Notes: generated from the letters alone by a model not told the origin. Shown: positions 54,093 to 62,549, counted from the stretch's first letter. The stretch is DNA of 64,000 nucleotides from an alpha proteobacterium AAP38 (GCA_001296005.1 LJHR01000009.1:558001-622000), one strand, 5' to 3'. A program made the numbers and translations.

Positions 54093-55586
54093 ATGAAAAT
54101 CGCCTTCGCTTCGCCCGGTACGCCGAAATCCGGCATCCTGGCCATCACTGTCGCCGCCGACCGCGCGCTGGGCGCGCTGGGGCGTGATCTGGACCAGAAG
54201 ACCGGCGGCCTGCTGACCCGCGCCATGGAACAGGGCCGTTTCAAGGGCAAGGCGGAAGAGGTGCTGAACCTCGTCGCGCCCACCGGCCTGGACGTTTCCC
54301 GCTTGCTGCTGGTCGGCATTGGCGCACCCGGTGAGTTTGACGGCAATGGTGCCAACAATGCCGGTGCCGCCGCCTGGGCCGCCGCACAGAGCACGGGCGA
54401 GGCTGATCTGGCCGTGGCGTTGGATGCCCATGACGGGCTGACGGGCGATGCGGGTGAACTGGCCGCCGAGGTCGCGTTCGGCGCCGTCCTGCGTTCCTAT
54501 CGCTTTGACAAGTACCGCACCACGCTGTCCGACGATAAGAAGCCGTCGATCAAGAAGGTGACGGTGCAGACCGACGCCGCCAAGGCCGCCAAGAAGGTCT
54601 GGGAGAAGCTGGAAAAGGTCGCCGACGGCATCTTCGTGACGCGCGATGTCGTGTCGGAGCCGCCGAATGTCATCTATCCGGAGACGCTGGCCGACCGCTG
54701 CGTTGAGCTGTCCAAGCTGGGCCTTGAGGTTGAGGTCCTGGACGAGAAGAAGATGAAGAAGCTGAACATGGGCGCGCTGCTGGGCGTGGGCCAGGGTTCG
54801 GTGCGTCCGCCGCGTCTGGTCATCATGAAGTGGAATGGCGGTGCCAAGGATGAGGCGCCGGTGGCCTTCGTCGGCAAGGGCATCACCTTCGACACGGGCG
54901 GCATCTCCATCAAGCCCGCCGCCAACATGGACGAGATGAAGTGGGACATGGGCGGTTCCGGCACCGTCATCGGCCTGATGGCCGTGCTGGCCGGTCGCAA
55001 GGCGAAGGTGAACGCCATCGGCGTCGTCGCCTTGGCCGAGAATATGCCCGACGGCAATGCGCAGCGTCCGGGTGACATCGTCACCACCATGTCGGGCCAG
55101 ACGATCGAGGTGCTGAACACCGATGCCGAAGGCCGTCTGGTGCTGGCCGATGCGCTCTGGTACTGCCAGGACCAGTTCAAGCCCAAGTTCATGGTCGATC
55201 TGGCCACCCTGACTGGCGCCATCATCGTCAGCCTGGGCAATGAACATGCCGGCCTGTTCTCCAACAGCGACGATCTGGCCGCCAAGCTGACCGAGGCGGG
55301 TCTGAAGACGGGTGAGAAGCTTTGGCGTCTGCCGCTGTCGCCCGCCTATGATAAGGATATCGACAGCGACGTGGCCGATGTGAAGAATATTGGCCGCCCC
55401 ATGAATGCCGGTTCCATCATTGGGGCGCAGTTCCTGCAGCGCTTCGTGAACAAGGTGCCGTGGGCGCATCTGGACATCGCCGGCACCGCCTGGGCCAAGG
55501 CCGACAAGGGCATGGTGCCGAAGGGTGCCACGGCTTTCGGCGTGCGGCTGCTGGATAAGCTGGTCGCCACGCATTACGAAGGCTGA
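54093..55586 (+). CDS. pepA: Leucyl aminopeptidase (M17)
   Basis: The 497-residue hexameric zinc/manganese enzyme has the NTDAEGRLVLADAL signature and upstream GKGITFDTGGISIKP. It removes N-terminal Leu and other residues. The ATG at 54093 follows GAGAGCACCGGA; a longer frame reading back to 53487 is not the protein. An intrinsic terminator follows. It is divergent from lptF, as in many relatives where holC comes next. Confidence 0.94.
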   Translation: MKIAFASPGTPKSGILAITVAADRALGALGRDLDQKTGGLLTRAMEQGRFKGKAEEVLNLVAPTGLDVSRLLLVGIGAPGEFDGNGANNAGAAAWAAAQSTGEADLAVALDAHDGLTGDAGELAAEVAFGAVLRSYRFDKYRTTLSDDKKPSIKKVTVQTDAAKAAKKVWEKLEKVADGIFVTRDVVSEPPNVIYPETLADRCVELSKLGLEVEVLDEKKMKKLNMGALLGVGQGSVRPPRLVIMKWNGGAKDEAPVAFVGKGITFDTGGISIKPAANMDEMKWDMGGSGTVIGLMAVLAGRKAKVNAIGVVALAENMPDGNAQRPGDIVTTMSGQTIEVLNTDAEGRLVLADALWYCQDQFKPKFMVDLATLTGAIIVSLGNEHAGLFSNSDDLAAKLTEAGLKTGEKLWRLPLSPAYDKDIDSDVADVKNIGRPMNAGSIIGAQFLQRFVNKVPWAHLDIAGTAWAKADKGMVPKGATAFGVRLLDKLVATHYEG

Positions 55587-55603
55587 TATCTGTTAGATGG
55601 TCA

Positions 55604-55631
55604 GGGGCCGGCGGAATGGCCGGCCCCTTTT
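55604..55631 (+). terminator. Intrinsic terminator after pepA
   Basis: GGGGCCGGC / GCCGGCCCC form a perfect 9-bp stem around GGAATG, followed by TTTTCT. It closes pepA and separates it from the gene at 55662. Confidence 0.8.
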
Positions 55632-55661
55632 CTACGGTGATTTTCCGACAGAGAAGGTTTC

Positions 55662-56174
55662 ATGCGTCGTTCGGCCCTTGCTCTCTCCCTTGCCCTGCTG
55701 GTTTCCCCGCTGGCCTTGCTGCCGGCCACCCTGGCAACGGCCCAGGAGCCTGTCATCAAGCCGAACAGCCAGATGGTGGACGTTCTTCCCGGTGGCCATG
55801 ATGGCTGGAAGAAGAGCGAGGTCCGCACTGCGGGCGGTGCCTTGCCGATGTATTCTGCCGCCACTGCGGAAGCCTCTTACCGCAAGGGCAAGGTCGAGGT
55901 CGTGGTAGGGGCGGCGCGCAGCCCGACACTGTTCAAGGCCGTCACGGGCTCCATCAAGGTGCCCAGCACGCTGCCACCCAACGGCACGGTTGAGGTACTG
56001 CATGGCAAGCGTGCCATCGTCATCACCTATCCCGAGGCGCAGGTGCCGCTTCACCAGATCCAGATTCCTGCCGGGGCGGACGGCATTGTGATGCTGACCA
56101 CCCGCACCGGAACCCTGGATGATCTGCGTTCCATGGTCCAGGAAGTGGATTTCGATCCGTTCCCGCCGCGCTGA
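55662..56174 (+). CDS. Secreted protein of unknown function
   Basis: The 170-residue protein has a Sec signal peptide (MRRSALALSLALL, ending LATAQEP near residue 28). The mature part shows a beta-rich sequence with PVIKPNSQMVDVLPGGHDG and an EVDFDPFPPR tail; no cysteines and no domain I recognise. It lies between the pepA terminator and the GH35 gene and probably has its own promoter. Confidence 0.7.
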   Translation: MRRSALALSLALLVSPLALLPATLATAQEPVIKPNSQMVDVLPGGHDGWKKSEVRTAGGALPMYSAATAEASYRKGKVEVVVGAARSPTLFKAVTGSIKVPSTLPPNGTVEVLHGKRAIVITYPEAQVPLHQIQIPAGADGIVMLTTRTGTLDDLRSMVQEVDFDPFPPR

Positions 56175-56200
56175 CGGGCTTTTGCAGAACATATTTATCG

Positions 56201-56234
56201 TATAATACTACTCCCCAAAATCAGGTTTGGGGAG
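56201..56234 (+). promoter_or_regulatory. -10 element and Shine-Dalgarno-occluding hairpin ahead of the GH35 gene
   Basis: A consensus -10, TATAAT (56201-56206), has no good -35 at 17 bp. A hairpin starts 4 bp after it: CTCCCCAAA (56211-56219) and TTTGGGGAG (56226-56234) pair perfectly over 9 bp around ATCAGG. The right arm contains GGGGAG, the Shine-Dalgarno core of the GH35 start at 56243. Folding would thus hide the ribosome-binding site. Confidence 0.6.
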
Positions 56235-56242
56235 GTAGGTTG

Positions 56243-58675
56243 ATGCGCGTTCAACATGGCCATCTGGTCGGCATGGCTCTGGCCGCGACGTTTCTGTCAT
56301 CGGGTGCCAGTCTGGCGGAAACCGTGCTCAGCGTGGATGCCACCGCTCCCGCTCCGGCCTTGGAAACCGGCTACCTGAAAATGGGGCAGGGGGTCAGCCC
56401 GGCGGGTGGGACCATTGGCATCAACAACCGCTACCTGACGCTGGACGGCAAGCCCTGGATGCCGACCATGGGTGAGTTCCATTACACCCGCTTCCCCGCC
56501 GATGGCTGGGAGGAGCAACTGGCCAAGATGAAGGCGGCGGGCATCGACATCGTCGCCACCTACATCATCTGGAACCACCATGAGGAGGTGGAGGGCGCCT
56601 TCACCTGGACCGGGGATCGCGACCTACGGCGGTTTGCGCAGCTCTGTGCCAAGCACGGGCTGAAGCTGGTGGTCCGTATCGGCCCCTGGTCACATGCGGA
56701 GGTGCGGTATGGCGGCATCCCCGACTGGGTGGTGGATGCCATGCCGACGCGCGGCAATGACCCGCAATATCTGTCCTATGTCGACCGCTTCTATCGGCAG
56801 ATCGCGATGCAGGTTTCAGGCCTGCTGTGGAAGGATGGCGGCCCGGTCATCGGGGTCCAGTTGGAGAATGAGTATAATTTGACCGGGCCGGGGCAGGGGC
56901 GGGACCATATCGCCACCTTGAAGCGCATGGCGCTGGCCGCCGGGTTCGATGTCCCGCTCTACACCGTCACCGGCTGGGACCAGACCGTCTATCCCAGTGG
57001 GGAGGTGGTGCCCGTCTTCGGCGGTTATCCGGATGAGCCCTGGAAGGCCAGTCCGGAAATCCTGCCGCCCAAGGAAACCTATGCCTTTCGGTTCGACAGC
57101 CGGGTCAGTGGCAATCTGGGCGCGCAGACGGTGGCGACGCGCCGGGGTGATGCCGATCCCGACATCCCGCACACCCCCTTCCTGGGGGCCGAATATGGTG
57201 GCGGGGTGCCGGCCATGTATCGGCGCCGGGCCGTGATCGACCCCGCCGATATCTCCGCCATGCTGCCGGTACAGATCGGGTCGGGCGTGAACCTGTTCGG
57301 CTATTACATGTTCCATGGCGGGCGCAATCCGGTGGGACGCACCACGCTGGAGGAGAACACGGCGATCCACGGCCATAATGACACGCCCATCATCGGCTAT
57401 GATTTCCAGGCGCCGATTGGTCAGTATGGCGACATGCGCCCCGTCCTGCGTAAGGTGCGGCCCTTCCATCTGTTCACATCCGCCTATGGCGACCAACTGG
57501 CGCCCATGGTGCCGCATGCACCTGCCATCCTGCCCAAGGCGCTGGATGATCTTTCCACACCCCGCTGGTCGGTGCGCAGCGCTGGTGACGCCGCCTTCCT
57601 GTTCTTCAACAGCCATATCCGTCAGTATCGGATGCAACCGGTCACGGATGTGCGCTTCACCATCAATCTGCCCGGCGGCCCTGTCAGCTTTCCGTCCGAA
57701 CCGGTGACCATCCCTGCCGGATCGCATTTCATCTGGCCCGTGAACATGGACCTGGGCGGCACCCGGCTGGCCTACGCTACGGCACAGCCGGTCACGCGTG
57801 TGACGGTCGATGGCATCGAAACCCATATCCTGCAGGCCGAACCCGGGGTGCCCGTGGAACTGGCCCTGGCGGGTGCAACGGATGTCAGGGCGCCGGGGGC
57901 AAAGGTCGCCAATCGCACCCGCACAACCCTTGTCACGGGCCTGAAGCCCGGCCTGGGCGCGGTCGTGACCTTCAAGGCCGCCGGTGCTGCAAAGCGGCTG
58001 TTGATCCTCACAGAGGCGCAGGCCGAATCCTTGGCACTGCTGCGCCGTAACGGTCATGATATTGCGGTCATCAGCGACGCCGATCTGTTCCCCACCGATG
58101 CCGGATTCGACCTGCGCAGCCGGGGCAATCCGCGTTTCCGTTATTCCACGCTGCCCTCCCTGGGCCGGGGTGGCAAGACGGATGGGCTGTTCACCACCTA
58201 TGAAAAGGCCGTGACGCCCAAGCCGGATGTGCCGGTAACGGTGGAGCCGGTGCGCGCGGCACAGCCTGCCCCTGCCATCCGTATCGGCGGCCCGGCCAAG
58301 GCGGCGATGCAGCCGGCGCCAGAAGCCTATGGCAAGTCGGCGGCGTGGTCGGTCCGGGTGCCGGCGGATGCGTTGGCCGGCGTGGCCGATGCCTGGCTGG
58401 AACTGGATTATCAGGGTGATGTGGGCCGACTGTTCAGCGGCGTGCGCATGATCGATGATCACTACTTCAATGGTCCCGTTTGGCGCATCGGATTGAAGCG
58501 TTTCGCGGCGGAGATCGCGCAGCCATTGACCCTGACTGTCATGCCGCTGCGCGCCGATGCACCCATCTATATCCAGCAGGAATGGAAACCCGCGCAGAAG
58601 CCGGATGGGCAGGTGGCAGTGCTGAAATCCGCCCGTATCGTGCCGGAATATGCGCTGTCGGTGGCTGTCCCCTGA
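56243..58675 (+). CDS. Secreted GH35 beta-galactosidase
   Basis: The 810-residue glycoside hydrolase has a signal peptide (MRVQHGH..., ending SLAETV near residue 27). The GH35 barrel shows GEFHYTRFP, YIIWNHHE, GPWSHAEVRYGG, the acid/base Glu in QLENEY (about Glu210) and a likely nucleophile Glu in GAEYGGG (about Glu317). A beta-rich C-terminal part follows. It would cut terminal beta-galactosides in the periplasm or outside. The start is ATG at 56243 after GGGGAGG; TTG at 56240 is possible. No sugar transporter or other carbohydrate gene is adjacent. Confidence 0.9.
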   Translation: MRVQHGHLVGMALAATFLSSGASLAETVLSVDATAPAPALETGYLKMGQGVSPAGGTIGINNRYLTLDGKPWMPTMGEFHYTRFPADGWEEQLAKMKAAGIDIVATYIIWNHHEEVEGAFTWTGDRDLRRFAQLCAKHGLKLVVRIGPWSHAEVRYGGIPDWVVDAMPTRGNDPQYLSYVDRFYRQIAMQVSGLLWKDGGPVIGVQLENEYNLTGPGQGRDHIATLKRMALAAGFDVPLYTVTGWDQTVYPSGEVVPVFGGYPDEPWKASPEILPPKETYAFRFDSRVSGNLGAQTVATRRGDADPDIPHTPFLGAEYGGGVPAMYRRRAVIDPADISAMLPVQIGSGVNLFGYYMFHGGRNPVGRTTLEENTAIHGHNDTPIIGYDFQAPIGQYGDMRPVLRKVRPFHLFTSAYGDQLAPMVPHAPAILPKALDDLSTPRWSVRSAGDAAFLFFNSHIRQYRMQPVTDVRFTINLPGGPVSFPSEPVTIPAGSHFIWPVNMDLGGTRLAYATAQPVTRVTVDGIETHILQAEPGVPVELALAGATDVRAPGAKVANRTRTTLVTGLKPGLGAVVTFKAAGAAKRLLILTEAQAESLALLRRNGHDIAVISDADLFPTDAGFDLRSRGNPRFRYSTLPSLGRGGKTDGLFTTYEKAVTPKPDVPVTVEPVRAAQPAPAIRIGGPAKAAMQPAPEAYGKSAAWSVRVPADALAGVADAWLELDYQGDVGRLFSGVRMIDDHYFNGPVWRIGLKRFAAEIAQPLTLTVMPLRADAPIYIQQEWKPAQKPDGQVAVLKSARIVPEYALSVAVP

Positions 58676-58689
58676 TCGTGCCCCCTGAC

Positions 58690-58727
58690 TTCACGGCTGG
58701 CTTTCGTGCTAAAGCAACGGCCGTGAA
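58690..58727 (+). other. Intercistronic stem-loop before holC
   Basis: TTCACGGC (58690-58697) and GCCGTGAA (58720-58727) pair perfectly, and an inner pair GCTTT / AAAGC (58700-58704, 58711-58715) stacks on top. No T-run follows, so it is not a terminator. It lies between the GH35 stop and holC, where it could protect or process the mRNA. Confidence 0.45.
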
Positions 58728-58746
58728 CCGGGATGGGGTCCTGTCG

Positions 58747-59211
58747 ATGACGGAACGGCGTTTCTATCACCTGACGCGCAAGACGCTGGAACAGACCCTG
58801 CCGGGCCTGCTGGAAAAGTCGCTGGAACGCGGCTGGCGCGTGCTGGTGATGGTGGGCAGCCCCGAACGGGCAGAAGCCATGAACCAGCATCTCTGGACCT
58901 ACCGGCCCGATGGCTTTCTGCCCCATGGCACCGCAAAGGATGGGCACGCCGCGTTACAGCCGGTGCTGATCCATGCTCTGGCCGATGGGCCGTTGGAAAC
59001 GCCACCCAATGGCGCCACGGTTCTGTTCTTGACCGACGGGGTGGATCAACCGGGAATGCCGGGCGTCACCCTGATCTGCGATCTGTTCGATGGCAATGAT
59101 CCCGATGCGGTCGCATCGGCCCGCGACCGCTGGCGCACGGCAAAGGCGGCGGGTGATGAGCTGACCTACTGGCAGCAGAATGACCGTGGTGGCTGGGAAA
59201 AGAAGGCCTGA
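58747..59211 (+). CDS. holC: DNA polymerase III subunit chi
   Basis: The 154-residue protein follows the HolC family: ERRFYHLTRKTLEQTLPGLLEK, LVMVGSPERAEAMNQHLWTY and the C-terminal YWQQNDRGGWEKK. Chi links SSB with the clamp loader. pepA-holC adjacency is common in proteobacteria; here two genes intervene. The start is ATG at 58747; the frame upstream is not coding. Confidence 0.92.
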   Translation: MTERRFYHLTRKTLEQTLPGLLEKSLERGWRVLVMVGSPERAEAMNQHLWTYRPDGFLPHGTAKDGHAALQPVLIHALADGPLETPPNGATVLFLTDGVDQPGMPGVTLICDLFDGNDPDAVASARDRWRTAKAAGDELTYWQQNDRGGWEKKA

Positions 59212-59237
59212 GGGCGTTTTCCTTCCGGAAATGAAAA

Positions 59238-59266
59238 GGGCCGGGCATCCCGACGATGCCCGGCCC
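59238..59266. terminator. Bidirectional terminator between holC and the small lipoprotein
   Basis: GGGCCGGGCAT and ATGCCCGGCCC pair over 11 bp around CCCGACG. The minus strand continues TTTTCATTTCC, giving a T-run for the lipoprotein gene; the plus side has CTTCC only. Confidence 0.7.
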
Positions 59267-59300
59267 CTTCCGACCGCCTAAACGGTCAAGGTATCAAGGA

Positions 59301-59558
59301 TTACTTGTTACCTTCCGGCGGGGTGGTGCCCTCTGCCGGCGGGGTCGCCGGGGCAGCGCCCTCGGCCGGAGCCGGGGTGCCTTCAGCCGGAGCAGCGGCC
59401 GGCGCTTCCGCAGGCGCCGGGGCGGGTTCGGCGGCGGGGGCCGGAGCCGGCTGCTCAGCGGCCGGGGCCGGAGCCGGGGCGGCAGCCTCTTCCTTCTTGC
59501 CGCAGGCGGCCAGACCGACAACCATCAGGCCGGCAAAGACCATGGGAAGCACGCGCAT
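59301..59558 (-). CDS. Small Ala/Pro/Glu-rich lipoprotein
   Basis: The 85-residue protein has a lipoprotein signal with lipobox LAAC (about Cys19) and then a low-complexity tail built from PAPA, PAEA and EGTP units. The tail should be extended and mobile, perhaps spanning to the wall. The start is ATG at 59558 after AAGGAG; a longer frame to 59603 is not supported. Function unknown. Confidence 0.75.
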   Translation of the reverse strand: MRVLPMVFAGLMVVGLAACGKKEEAAAPAPAPAAEQPAPAPAAEPAPAPAEAPAAAPAEGTPAPAEGAAPATPPAEGTTPPEGNK

Positions 59559-59806
59559 TTGTTCGCTCCTTCGCTTATATGTGACCGGTTGGCAGGGGCC
59601 CATCCCCCCGTTACCGGGTACGCTTCAACGCTCCAACCTTGAAGCCTTGAGTGCATTATGACAACAGGGTCGATGGCTTTACGGGGAAGTTTTTGCGTAT
59701 TTTCCCGGCAAACCACTCTCATTCCTGCCGTCTTCATGCTCAGGTTCCCCCGGAAATACGGCAATCAGATGCCATTCACAGGGTTATTCGGAGACTTAAG
59801 GGTCGT

Positions 59807-60211
59807 TTAGTCCTCGTTCAAGCGCGGGCGCGCCTGTTCCAGCGCTGTTTTTAGCTGCTGGGCCGAGTAGGGTTTCTGAACGAAACCCAGAGGCCGGGTC
59901 TTGGCTACACGTTCCATCGTATGCTCGTCGGCATAGGCGGACAGGAAGATGCAGCGGACCCGCAATTCCTGCCAAAGCCGCTGTGCCACTTGCACCCCGT
60001 CATTGGCACCGCGCAGGCGTATATCCATGAGCGCCAGTTGCGGACGCTCCGCCTGTGCTACGGCCAACGCCTCCATCTCCGACGCCGCAATGCCGACCAC
60101 CTCGTGGCCAAGCTCGTTCAGCGTCAATTGCACCCCCATGGCGACAAGAGCGTCGTCCTCGACGATCATGACCTTCAGGGGCGGATTGACGGCGGGGGAT
60201 ACGGTCACCAC
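59807..60211 (-). CDS. Single-domain response regulator (CheY-like receiver)
   Basis: The 134-residue protein is one receiver domain with the acidic pocket EDD (18-20), phospho-acceptor Asp63 in LMDIRL and Lys113 in VQKPYS. No output domain follows. The start is GTG at 60211, with AAGGAAT upstream; GTG at 60208 also fits. No histidine kinase is adjacent. A sigma-70 promoter lies about 115 nt upstream. Confidence 0.88.
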   Translation of the reverse strand: MVTVSPAVNPPLKVMIVEDDALVAMGVQLTLNELGHEVVGIAASEMEALAVAQAERPQLALMDIRLRGANDGVQVAQRLWQELRVRCIFLSAYADEHTMERVAKTRPLGFVQKPYSAQQLKTALEQARPRLNED

Positions 60212-60332
60212 GATTCCTTCAAGCGGGGGGGAGCCCGCCGCAGCGTCCCAATCAAGGGGCGCATGACGGCATCAATGACTTCTGGATAGGGCAACAGCCG
60301 AATACGCGCAATTCAGCCAGTAGGCACAGGCA

Positions 60333-60360
60333 CTTATACCAAAAGTTCGCCCAATGCCAA
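60333..60360 (-). promoter_or_regulatory. Sigma-70 promoter of the response-regulator gene
   Basis: Read on the minus strand, TTGGCA (60360-60355) is followed after 16 bp by TATAAG (60338-60333). It lies just after the livK terminator, giving the response regulator its own transcript. Confidence 0.55.
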
Positions 60361-60381
60361 AAGCGATAGTGCCAGAATCGA

Positions 60382-60414
60382 AACACCCCCGGCATTTGGC
60401 TGGCCGGGGGTGTT
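60382..60414 (-). terminator. Intrinsic terminator after the LivK-type gene
   Basis: AACACCCCCGGC and GCCGGGGGTGTT form a perfect 12-bp stem around a 9-nt loop. On the minus strand the 3' arm is followed by a short T-rich stretch. It closes the solute-binding gene ending at 60428. Confidence 0.8.
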
Positions 60415-60427
60415 CGGGGGAGTAGGA

Positions 60428-61537
60428 TTATTGCCCGGGGATCGGGGCGTATTTACCGGCTGTCCAGCGATAGACGACATAGTCGGTGACCTTGCGGTCG
60501 CCCTTGGCATCGAACGACAACGGACCGATCACGGTGGAATAGGCGCCATCGCGAATGCTGGCCGCGACCTTGTCGGCATCTGCCGACTTGGCCTTGGCGG
60601 CAGCACCGGCCCAGACCTGCACGGCGGCATAGGTGTAGAGCGTGTAAGCCTCGGGTTCAAAGCCACCGGCGCGGAAGCGCTTCACGACATCGGCGGCTTC
60701 CGGCTTGTCGCGATATTCATTGCCGAAAGTGACCAGGGCGCCCTCGGCTGACGCGCCGGCAATGTTCCAGAATTCCTGGTTCACGGTGCCGTCGCCCGAC
60801 ATGAACACGGCCTTCAGCCCCGCATCGGCCATCTGACGGACCAGCAGGCCCGCTTCGGTATGCAGGCCGCCGAAATAGACGACATTGACCCCGGCATCCT
60901 TCATCTTAGTGACCAGGGCCGACATGTCGCGGTCGCCGACATTCACGGCGTCGAACATGACTTCTTTCTTGCCACCCTTGTTCAGGGCGCTGCGGGTGGC
61001 CTCTGCCAGACCGCGGCCATAGGTGGTCTGGTCATGGATGACGGCGACCTTGCCATCTTTGTGGTTTTTCAGCAGCCAGGCGGCGGCCACATCACCCTGC
61101 TGGTCGTCGCGTCCGCAGGTGCGGAACACGGTGGTGAAGCCCTGCTCCGTCAATTGCGGGTTGGTGGAGGCCGGGCTGATCATGACGATCCCTTCGTCGG
61201 CGAACACCTTGGAGGAGGGAATCGAAACGGCGGAGTTGAAGTTGCCGAAGGCGGCGACACCGCCCTGCGTGGCCAGCTTGTTGGCGATGGCGACACCCTG
61301 GCTGGGGTTGGATGCATCGTCCAGATTGACCAGAACCAGCTTTTCACCCAGCAAGCCACCCTTAGCATTGATGTCGGCCACCGCCATTTCGGCGCCACGG
61401 CGCATCTGTTCACCGAAAACCGCGTTGGGGCCGGTCAACGGCGCCACCAGCCCCACCACCGTGTCGGCCAATGCCGGCAGGGACGAAAGCATGGTCGCTG
61501 CCGTCAGTGCGGCGGTAAGGGTCTTCTTCAGTTGCAT
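60428..61537 (-). CDS. Branched-chain amino-acid ABC transporter binding protein (LivK/LivJ type), orphan
   Basis: The 369-residue protein has a Sec signal (MQLKKTLTAAL, ending ALADTVV near residue 25). It follows the LivJ/K pattern: PLTGPNAVFGEQMRRGAEMAV, AFGNFNSAVSIP and SPASTNPQLTEQG, which line the ligand cleft. Real substrate specificity is not sure. No livHMGF genes are adjacent, so it may serve a transporter encoded elsewhere. Start set at ATG 61537 after GGGAGA. Confidence 0.88.
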   Translation of the reverse strand: MQLKKTLTAALTAATMLSSLPALADTVVGLVAPLTGPNAVFGEQMRRGAEMAVADINAKGGLLGEKLVLVNLDDASNPSQGVAIANKLATQGGVAAFGNFNSAVSIPSSKVFADEGIVMISPASTNPQLTEQGFTTVFRTCGRDDQQGDVAAAWLLKNHKDGKVAVIHDQTTYGRGLAEATRSALNKGGKKEVMFDAVNVGDRDMSALVTKMKDAGVNVVYFGGLHTEAGLLVRQMADAGLKAVFMSGDGTVNQEFWNIAGASAEGALVTFGNEYRDKPEAADVVKRFRAGGFEPEAYTLYTYAAVQVWAGAAAKAKSADADKVAASIRDGAYSTVIGPLSFDAKGDRKVTDYVVYRWTAGKYAPIPGQ

Positions 61538-61576
61538 TGTCGCCAATCTCCCATCAGGGCGTGGAACGTGGGGGAG

Positions 61577-61604
61577 AAGCTAACACGCGTGACCGGCCCG
61601 TCAA
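61577..61604 (-). promoter_or_regulatory. Putative promoter of the LivK-type gene
   Basis: On the minus strand TTGACG (61604-61599) is followed after 16 bp by TAGCTT (61582-61577). The leader to the ATG is about 33 nt. Confidence 0.4.
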
Positions 61605-61639
61605 ATCCGTAGCATGGTCGGGGCTGCTCTAAATGCTGC

Positions 61640-61668
61640 TTGAACCCCGTGTCGCGATTTGCTATCCA
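61640..61668 (+). promoter_or_regulatory. Putative promoter of tRNA-Leu
   Basis: TTGAAC (61640-61645) and TATCCA (61663-61668) are 17 bp apart, with a predicted start about 40 nt before the mature tRNA. Confidence 0.35.
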
Positions 61669-61713
61669 CCCCTCCACCGAACGGCGACCCCGTTTGGTTT
61701 TCGACATGTGCTT

Positions 61714-61798
61714 GCGGCCGTGGCGGAATTGGTAGACGCGCAGCGTTGAGGTCGCTGTGGGGCAACCCGTGAAAGTTCGAGTCTTTTCGGCCGCACCA
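61714..61798 (+). tRNA. tRNA-Leu (anticodon GAG)
   Basis: An 85-nt tRNA with acceptor stem GCGGCCG/CGGCCGC, discriminator A and encoded CCA (61796-61798). The anticodon loop TTGAGGT places GAG at 61748-61750 between stems CAGCG and CGCTG. A long variable arm and TTCGAGT in the T loop fit a class II leucine tRNA. It reads CUC and CUU. Confidence 0.95.
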
Positions 61799-61809
61799 TG
61801 ATCCGCGAT

Positions 61810-61848
61810 AAGCCCCGGAACAGCAATGTTCCGGGGCTTCGTGCTTTT
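61810..61848 (+). terminator. Intrinsic terminator after tRNA-Leu
   Basis: A perfect 12-bp stem, AAGCCCCGGAAC / GTTCCGGGGCTT (61810-61821, 61828-61839), around AGCAAT, followed by CGTGCTTTT. Confidence 0.75.
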
Positions 61849-61940
61849 GGGCCTGTGACGACGGTCAGCCTGCAATAGTGATCTTCCTTTTCGTCCTATC
61901 CCGCATGTATTGTCTGTGTGATGAAATGCAGGGGGCGGTA

Positions 61941-62549
61941 ATGCGCGACTATTCACGGTTCGATAAATTCCTGGACAGTCTGCGTGGTGAAATCTACGCC
62001 GAACCGCCTTCGGAACCGGCGATCTCCGTCACGGCCATGATGGTTAACCATCTGAAGCAGAATGGCGTGCTGAAGGCCGGTATGGATGTCCTGGACATCG
62101 GATGCGGGCAGGGCGTGGCCCTGGCCCATTTCCGGGATGCAGAGGCAAAGGCCATCGGCATTACCATCGGCGCCGATTATGAGGTCTGCAAGGCCGCAGG
62201 GTATGAGGTCGTCGAGGCCGACCAGAGCTTTCTTGAATTCCCTGACCAGTCATTCGACCTTCTCTGGTGCCGCCACGTCCTGGAGCACAGCCCGTTTCCG
62301 CTTTTCACCTTGTCGGAATATTTCCGGCTGACGCGTGTCGGCGGCCACGTCTATGTCGAGGTGCCGGCGCCCGATACATCCGCTTATCATCATGAGAATC
62401 TGAACCATTACAGCGTATTTGGTCTGTCATCCTGGCAAAGCCTGATGCGGCGCACAGGCTTCACCATCGCTGACGCCACCGCCATCAATGTGAATGTTGC
62501 ATGCGGCCCGGATCTTTATTGGGGCATTCTTCTGCGCCGGGATCAGTGA
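61941..62549 (+). CDS. Class I SAM-dependent methyltransferase
   Basis: The 202-residue protein has SAM motif I LDIGCGQGVALAHF near residue 50, VVEADQSFLEFP with the acidic residue, and CRHVLEHS further on. The layout is of the UbiE/small-molecule group. No pathway partner is adjacent. ATG at 61941 has GGGGGCGGTA just upstream; earlier in-frame ATGs lack this. A terminator follows. Confidence 0.85.
   Translation: MRDYSRFDKFLDSLRGEIYAEPPSEPAISVTAMMVNHLKQNGVLKAGMDVLDIGCGQGVALAHFRDAEAKAIGITIGADYEVCKAAGYEVVEADQSFLEFPDQSFDLLWCRHVLEHSPFPLFTLSEYFRLTRVGGHVYVEVPAPDTSAYHHENLNHYSVFGLSSWQSLMRRTGFTIADATAINVNVACGPDLYWGILLRRDQ

Noticed and set aside
59305-59661. Gly/Ala/Ser-rich plus-strand frame at the lipoprotein locus
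   Set aside because: It is the complement of the Ala/Pro repeats of the minus-strand lipoprotein, which has a lipobox and a ribosome-binding site.
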